Source: Golubevia sp. BC0850
Lineage: Eukaryota > Basidiomycota > Exobasidiomycetes > Golubeviales > Golubeviaceae
NCBI GenBank assembly: GCA_012976225.1
Contig: JAAVVG010000009.1
Coordinates: 186,001 to 250,000 of the forward strand
Length of the DNA: 64,000 nt
Direction of reading: 5' to 3'
This document shows, piece by piece, positions 57,879 to 64,000 of this stretch (the stretch's first letter is position 1; each line of letters begins with the position of its first letter). A model generated the notes under the pieces. It had not been told where the DNA came from. It was given only the letters and a program-made list of their open reading frames with translations, and did not search any database. The position numbers and the translations under genes were made by a program.

Positions 57879-60800
57879 ATGTTCAATCCTAACGGTTGGC
57901 CTTCGGAGTCGCAGCAAGATTCAAATTCAACCCAGAATTCAAAATCTATCCACTCAAATCTCGATCCGAACAATACTCAATTCTCGTATGTACCTGATGG
58001 GAGCAACAGGAGTGGAAGCAGCAACAGCAATAGGCTGGAGGATGGAAGAAGAGGTGGGCAGAGCACTAGTCACAGCAGTAGCGGTACGTCTCACTTCCAG
58101 TCCCAGCACCTTCAATCTTTATCTCCGTATCTAAGTGGGAATGGAGATCAGCTTGGGAATGAGTTCTTTGGAATGGAAACAGGAGGAATGTCGGACGATC
58201 TTTCCGATTTCGCAGATGCTTCTCAGTATGCTGTGCCCCAACACCTTCCTTCCTACGAGATTGAGGCTGCTGCTGCCCAACGACAGCAATCCCATCTTCA
58301 CCTTGAAGGATCTCCTGCCAGTCTGATCAATTCCTCTCAACTCCATGGTCTTCGTCAAGCCGGTGAGGAGCAGAATCAGTGGCTGGCATCTTCCTCCCGT
58401 GGATCCAACCTCTTGAACATCAATCACCAAGCCACTCTAAGAGGAACCACAGGTAGTAGCTCAGGCGCGTCAACTGGAAGTTCAACCGCTACCGCCAGTA
58501 GGAACAACGGATTGGGGTTCGATCCGAACATGGGTCAAGAGTTCGGAGATGGCGGAAACAGCCTCGATCTTCTGGTTCCCAACCCAGAGATGTTCTCCTC
58601 CCAAGGGTCCTCTTCTTCTTCCTCCTCCTCTTCATCTGGCCCTTTCAACAACTGGGGCAGTCAAGCACATCTGGATTCGCGTCCTCAGAGCCACTCCCCT
58701 GGTCTCAGTCGGTCGAGGAGACCTAGCGCTTTGAAGATCGATGGAACTTCTTCTCCCTCGGCTTCAGATGGATCTTCTCTGAGTCAGTGGTCAGCTCCAA
58801 GGCAAGAATCAAACTACTCTCAGTCTAGTGGTCGAGTAGTCACTCCAATGAGAATGATGGATCCGGGTTCACACTCTTCGAATGGTGATGCAGTGGTTCT
58901 CACTCCTCAAGCCAAAGCCAGATACTCAAGCGACTTCTATCCTCGATCTCAAAACAAGTTCAACGCCTCAACCTCTCAAACAAGCAACGAACCTTCTCTC
59001 CAATTTCAATCTCCTTCATTCTCCTCTCACTCTCACAATCCATCGCCTTCGTTCCAAGAGAACTCAAGGTTCGAAGGAAGTGGTGGGCTCCCAATTGCCA
59101 AGTCGATGCCTCAAGATTTGTTTGGATCCAAGATTTCAAATCAAGACTTTTCTTCTTCTTCTCCATCTCAGCCTTCCTTGAGATCATCCGCCTCTCAAGC
59201 AAGTCTCAGAAGTTCTCATACTTCGGCAGGCGCTGGCTCCTACCAGGGAGGAGGAACGGACTTCCATCCTTCACAGAGCAAGGCTCCCGTCTCTCCCACT
59301 ACTGCCATGTCTCATATGTTAGCTCAGTCTAGCCCAGGATCTACCTTATCAGGAGCTTTTGGTATGAATTCGGCTGGAGGATCCATCAGCAGGCCTTCTA
59401 GTTCTGGTCTGAGATCGGTAGCCTCTTTCACCTCCTCAACCGGTTCTGGGCGAACTTCCAACTCTGGATCAGGAGCAGGAGCAGAATCGCTGCTACTCAC
59501 GTCTGAGAGGTCTAGCAATGGAAGCGGTAGCGGAGGACTGGGAGTAGGAGGATCGAGCCAACTCGCCACCATGCCTTCGATGCACCGAAGTCACAGCTCG
59601 AGCTCTAGCAGCTTCGCGACTTCCGATTCTTCTCGCTCCAGTGAGGTGTCGTACTCCAATCCATTTCAGCGCCACAATCCGCAACAGATCCAGTCTCGTC
59701 AAAGGTCAGCTTCTGGAGGATGGACGAATTCTACTCAATTCGGACAAAGGCAAGGTCAAGATCCCTCTCGCCAGCCACTATCCTTGGACATCGAGATGAA
59801 CATGAATCGGAGTTCTTCTCATTCTACAGGTGAACGGTTCGGATCCAACGTGTCCTCTTTCGAGTCTAGTCCCAACTCAGCTAGCCAGTTCGCTCTTCAT
59901 CCGAGTTCTGGAATTCCTGAGTTCGACATGAGCTACCACGAAGCCCACTTAGCTGCTGCTTTGGCTGCCAACCAGATAGGATACGGTTCCAAACCTAGGT
60001 CGCCACCTCCCTCTTCTCAACAGCAGAGCGGAAGTTCAGGCGAAGGAAGAGAAGGTCACAGAACCCCAACGATTCTAGAAGAGGAAGATTCGGGGCCTCA
60101 GCATCAACAACAGGCGCTCAGAGCCTTGGAGAAAGCTAGAAATCATCATCAACGTCAGCAACAACCTGCAATGTCTCGATCTCAACAGTCAGCGATCAGG
60201 CCGACCTCCGCTCCTCGTCCAGCAAGCTCAGGCTCTAGCGGCGCCGGAATCAGTGGAGCGTTCGACTATCTATCCACCTTTGACGCGAGGTCGAATTCTA
60301 ACGAATCCAACGGGACGCATAAGGGTCCGACCGCCGACTGTAGCCCTTTCATAGGCTCGTTCGTCAAGGAGTATCTAGAAACTCCATCTAGATTGGGTAT
60401 GGGAGAAAGAACCATCTTGGTCATGACTAGTAGAGTGGCTCAGAAGAGTTATGGTAATGAGAAGAGGTGAGTTTGAACAGAGCCCGAACTCGGCCTTTCG
60501 ACTTTCTTTCGACGACTTTGTATAACCGATTTCTTCATCTCTCATCCCCTTTGCTTAGATTCCTTTGTCCTCCGCCTATGATTACAATCATCGGAGCTAG
60601 TTGGTGGAGTGCCTTGCCAGACGTAAGCTCTCCTCTACTCGCAGATCCTAATTCCGCCTCTCCCTTGGAAGTTCCGACCATCTTGACTCCTCCTCAGATT
60701 CAAGTGTCGATCAGTGGTGAGCCTTCGACGTTGGACGGCTTTCTAGACTGGACTTCTTCTACAGGAAAGTCAATCGACGTTGGAAACCCTTCGTCCGAGA

Positions 60801-62791
60801 TGGCTCTCTCGGCAGACTATCTTGGCAAGCAACTCTACATCACAGATGTCGATGAGAAGAAGAACGTCCAAGCTTTGGTCAACGTCATCGTCCCCGGTCA
60901 GACAGCTTTGGATCGCCATTCTCTAGGAACTTTCGCCTCCAAGCCCGTCAAAGTCATCAGCAAGCCTAGCAAGAAGAAACAGCCGAAAGGAAACATGGAG
61001 CTCTGCATCAATCACGGCTCTATCATCTCTCTGTTCCATAGACTGAGAACTCAGGCGGTATCAACCAAATATCTTTGCGTCTCTGGTCCTCCGACCTGGT
61101 TCAAAGGAAGCGATGGTCAGCCCTTCATCAACCCGCACGCAGGTCCCCATCACACGGAACAGCCCTCTTGCTTCGTAGCCAGGACCACTAGCTGGGAACC
61201 TTTCATCATCTACAGGGTCGATCCGAACAAGAGACCGGATTCGAGCGCTCCGACTGCTCCTTCCATCAAAGGCTATCCACCTCCACCTCCCAACGCCTTC
61301 CCCATCACCAACGAGAGCATTCCCATCAAGTTCAATCAGCCAGTCGTACTTCAGTGCCTCCATACTGCAGTCGTCTCTCCTGTCATGATCATTCGTAAGG
61401 TCGACAAGACGAAATCGGCTGCTGGAGGTGGTTCTTACTCTGCTTCCGACGTCGAGGCTTGGAACTACAAAGAGGCATTTGGAGATCCGCTGACTCAACT
61501 CAACAAGGTGGCTTTCGAACTTGTCGAGGACCTTTCTTCCATCTTGAACAGTGGACCCGACTCTTCTCATTCTGGAAGTGGAAGCGCTGAATCTGATCCA
61601 TCGCCAGGAACGAGTGGACCTTTCCTAGCCTGTCTCAACGAAAGTGTGGGGATGCACAAGCCAGCTCAGCCAAGAAGATGGTGCTCTAGTATGCCATCGA
61701 CTCCAGCCACCCCTTTGACTCCGATGACTCAAGACACCGAGATGTCTATGTCGAAGAGCTCGAGCAGTCTCGGGCTGGGAGGAATGATGGGAATAGAAGG
61801 TACACCTCCCACCAGTCCGACGTCCATTGCGGTAGCCTACGCTGCAGCTCAAACCCGTCAATCGATGAGTCAAGGTAGCAGAGGTGGTGCTGGAGGTTCT
61901 TTCTCTCCGCCTTCTGCTATGGACCCTCCGCTTCCACCTCCGTCTTCAGATGGCGGCAAAGTAGCGAAGAGACCAAGAAGAGTCTCGTCTCTGGTTGGTG
62001 TTCAAAGAGGACCTCCTATCTCTAGTCCAAGCTCTGGGAAAGGTAGGAAGAGAGGTCAATCTCTTTCGATGGTTGGAATGCAGAATCAACTCGGCATGTC
62101 TCAACAGCAGAGACCTCAAGACCTGCTTCACCGAACTAGCTCGTACGCACACTCGCTTTCCACTCAGTCTTCCAACGCAAGCACGTCTTCTCCTGGTGTC
62201 AGTTGGTCGGTGGAAGTAGGGGACTCAGATGTTTGGACAATCGTCAGTGCAGGTGAGTTCTCGTGGGTCGACCAATGTATGCTGATCCTCATTATCGAAA
62301 GTTTCATTGCTGACTCGTCCTGTGCCCCTTTCTATTGCTCTCTCCGTACAGATGTGGCCTCTCACACTTTCTACGTGCCTCCTAAGGTGGTAGGAGGGTT
62401 CCAGCCTCCATCAACCCACTTGGATCCGAAACTAGCCCATCTCATCAGCTCGCCAGCTCCATCTCGTCCGATCACTCCTCTTCCAGTAGTAGAACTAGTC
62501 ATTCCGCCTCAGCCGCCTCAACTTCGACAGACAAACTCGGACGGAGGTGAGAGTTCAGCTCCGGCTGTAACGCTGCCCTGCGTCACTCTGATTGGAGAGA
62601 ACTTCACTCCAGATCTCTTCGTCTTCTTTGGAGACTACCAAAGTGAGAGGGTAGAAGTTCATTCATCGACGACCATTGCCTGCACTCCCCCTCCTACTTC
62701 TGGGCCTGATGGAAGGCCGAGAGAAAGAGTTCCTGTGCTTCTGGTTCGCCATGATGGGATCATTTTCCCAACTACATGCTTATTCCCTTAG
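57879..62791 (+). CDS. CSL-family transcription factor (CBF1/RBP-J/Su(H)/LAG-1)
   Basis: DNA-binding regulator that recognises GTGGGAA-type sites; fungal members (such as fission yeast Cbf11/Cbf12) act without Notch. Exons 57879-60466, 60559-62252 and 62352-62791, phases closing, 1573 residues. The first ~830 residues are low complexity (Ser, Gln, Asn, Gly). CSL core: VKEYLETPSRLGMGERTILV, VAQKSYGNEKRFLCPPPMIT (the DNA-contact signature, completed by the first splice), DEKKNVQALVNVI, SKPSKKKQPKGNMELCINHG, LFHRLRTQAVSTKYLCV, WEPFIIYRV, then VVLQCLHTAVVSPVMIIRKV. The C-terminal TIG domain has LPCVTLIGENFTPDLFVFFG. Length and large loops inside the core match the long fungal (F2, Cbf12-like) class. 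A Ser/Pro-rich insert of ~220 residues lies between core and TIG domain. Confidence 0.93.
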
Positions 62792-63769
62792 AATCTCAAC
62801 CTGAATACCCCAGTCTCACAATGTTCAAGTCTCTCTTCCCTCAAATCTTGGACCTCAAAATCCTCACAAAGAAAAAGCAAATGAACGGAAGCAGAAACCA
62901 AAAGCCCTCTTCATTGCGGCTAGATACCCTTAATCCAATACTCAACAGTTTCATATTCTTTCTTCTCTTTCCGCTCTCAATCCAAAGCAAGTTGGCTACT
63001 AGCTACACACTCACTCCTCTCTCTCTATCTCCTCGTTTCTTTCAAGCAACGCAAAGCATTCACGCCCTATCGTACTCCCGTTCTCGTCTTCATCTCTTCA
63101 TCTCCTCAATATCCTAATGCCCACTCAAACGTCCTTGCTCATCTCATCTCCATTCATCATCTCTCCTCCACTTCCTTTTGCTTTCTTTTCTACTCTTTTT
63201 TTGCCCTCCATCTTTGTTCGGTTTTCCAAGCTCGGATCGTTATCTACCTAGCACTTGTCAGTTCTTTTCCTTTGTTTTTATCTTCTGTCTTTTCTTTTAT
63301 CCTACCACTTCTATTTCGAATTTGCCCTTGATCTATCGCTTTTCTCTCTCTCTCTTTTTTCGCTCTCTTCTTGTTGCTATTCACGAACTTGTCGTCATTA
63401 TCTCATTAGTTCTCTTGCCTTTAATAATCAAATCGTTTGCAAAACCCAATTCTCCTCTGTGAAGGGAGCGTGAGAGGAATCAAAGCCCAAGCAAGCTTCG
63501 TTCATCTTAAGAAAGTGTTGAGGTTTGATGATTGTTGACAAGTAGAATTACAATTGAGACTGATGATACACTCGAAGACGGAAGAAGGGATCTGAAAAGA
63601 AAAGTGATGAGACGGGGGTGCAAAAGAACAAAGGAATCCCCAGTCAGCTTTCAGAGCGAAAAGGTGAGAGAAATAATACGCAACAATTAATTTCGCTGTT
63701 TTTCGAGCCAGGTATCTCACTCACCTAAGAAAAGTCAAGAAAAGCAAAGCAAGGATAAGAAAAAGAGCA
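62792..63769. other. 3' flanks, CT-rich, no gene seen
   Basis: About 980 bp. Pyrimidine-rich plus strand from 63000 to 63420 with CTCTCTCT runs. Open frames here are hydrophobic by-products of the T/C-rich sequence and lack support. Probably 3' UTRs of the CSL gene and of the convergent gene at the right edge. Confidence 0.55.
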
Positions 63770-64000
63770 TCATCGATCAAGACCACCTCGAAAGTTCCCG
63801 CCTCCTTTGTGACACTCCTTTTCCATCTTTTGAGCTCTCTTCAGAGCTTCTTCAGAAGGCTTGTATACCGGTCTTTTTGAACCCGAACCCGATCTAGAAA
63901 TCACAAGTCCCAAATTCAAATTGGATCTTTTGGGTGTTTCCTGTCTCTGTCTCTGATTATCTCTGTCTCTATCCGCATCTGAAGAACCAAGTCTCTTCAA
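63770..64000 (-). CDS. C-terminal end of a gene continuing beyond the right edge, unknown
   Basis: Frame open from the window edge to a stop at 63770, 76 residues visible, none of them a certain start. Sequence is charged and basic: DADRDRDNQRQRQETPKRS, then KRPVYKPSEEALKRAQKMEK and a Gly-rich end, CHKGGGNFRGGLDR. The look is of an RNA-binding or splicing-related protein tail, but no family can be named from it. Confidence 0.6.
   Translation of the reverse strand: MKRLGSSDADRDRDNQRQRQETPKRSNLNLGLVISRSGSGSKRPVYKPSEEALKRAQKMEKECHKGGGNFRGGLDR

Noticed and set aside
63178-63473. Hydrophobic plus-strand frames suggesting a small membrane protein
   Set aside because: They come from T/C-rich sequence (Phe, Leu, Ser codons in all frames) in a 3' flank, without promoter or splice support.
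1-64000. Transposons, retroelement remnants, CRISPR arrays, secondary-metabolite cluster
   Set aside because: No reverse transcriptase, integrase or transposase motif, no long terminal or inverted repeats and no spaced direct repeats were seen; the siderophore gene has no pathway partners beside it.

Overview
The window is nuclear DNA from a fungus, most probably a basidiomycete and plausibly of the Pucciniomycotina/Microbotryomycetes kind. Supporting signs are short GT-AG introns of about 50-350 nt with CTAAC/CTGAC-like branch points, tightly packed protein genes on both strands, CT-rich leaders just upstream of start codons, a DASH kinetochore subunit, an ornithine N5-oxygenase for hydroxamate siderophores, and a CSL (CBF1/RBP-J/Su(H)) transcription factor, a family found in basidiomycetes but missing from most ascomycetes. 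The taxon is inferred; no rRNA or tRNA gene is visible.

Layout. 1-1.8 kb: PKA catalytic subunit, running off the left edge (-). 3.1-4.1 kb: Dad1 (-), head to head with a ferroportin (+, 4.2-6.5 kb). 6.7-8.0 kb: secreted GH43-type glycosidase (-). 8.0-13.4 kb: a gene-poor tract holding a broken coiled-coil gene (10.0-11.3 kb) and a GC-rich stretch that could encode a structured RNA (9.44-9.63 kb). 13.4-15.4 kb: a seven-pass membrane protein of unknown role (+). 15.7-17.7 kb: TFIIF beta (-), divergent from an inositol monophosphatase-like gene (+, 17.9-19.4 kb). 19.8-21.2 kb: Ser-rich unknown protein. 22.7-25.1 kb: L-ornithine N5-monooxygenase behind a 1.5 kb promoter. 25.6-27.9 kb: novel 597-residue protein (-). 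28.0-29.9 kb: type I membrane protein (+). 30.5-32.6 kb: family III CoA-transferase (-), divergent from an EHT1/YheT-type hydrolase (+, 32.9-35.4 kb). 35.7-39.0 kb: ENP2/NOL10 (-), divergent from mitochondrial uL11 (+, 39.1-39.9 kb). 40.0-41.6 kb: phosducin-like protein. 42.2-45.2 kb: CWC22. 45.6-47.3 kb: nucleolar FKBP. 48.0-49.1 kb: small secreted Cys-rich, probably GPI-anchored protein. 49.4-53.1 kb: M13 metalloendopeptidase (-), divergent from OST5 (+, 53.2-53.9 kb). 54.1-57.3 kb: U2SURP/SR140 (-). 57.3-57.7 kb: possible small gene. 57.9-62.8 kb: CSL transcription factor. 63.8-64.0 kb: 3' end of a gene leaving the right edge.

Most genes are unrelated housekeeping neighbours, not a cluster. 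Themes that recur are RNA processing (CWC22, U2SURP), transcription (TFG2, CSL), ribosome biogenesis (ENP2, nucleolar FKBP, uL11m), iron handling (ferroportin, siderophore oxygenase) and the cell surface/secretory path (GH43, OST5, M13, GPI protein). Several pairs share short bidirectional promoters. Gene models were built by hand from splice signals and reading phase; where I counted exon lengths the phases close. I saw no transposon, viral element, CRISPR array, tRNA or rRNA. The least explained parts are the 8-13 kb tract, the seven-pass protein, the Cys-rich GPI protein and the exon-like ORFs upstream of the CSL gene.
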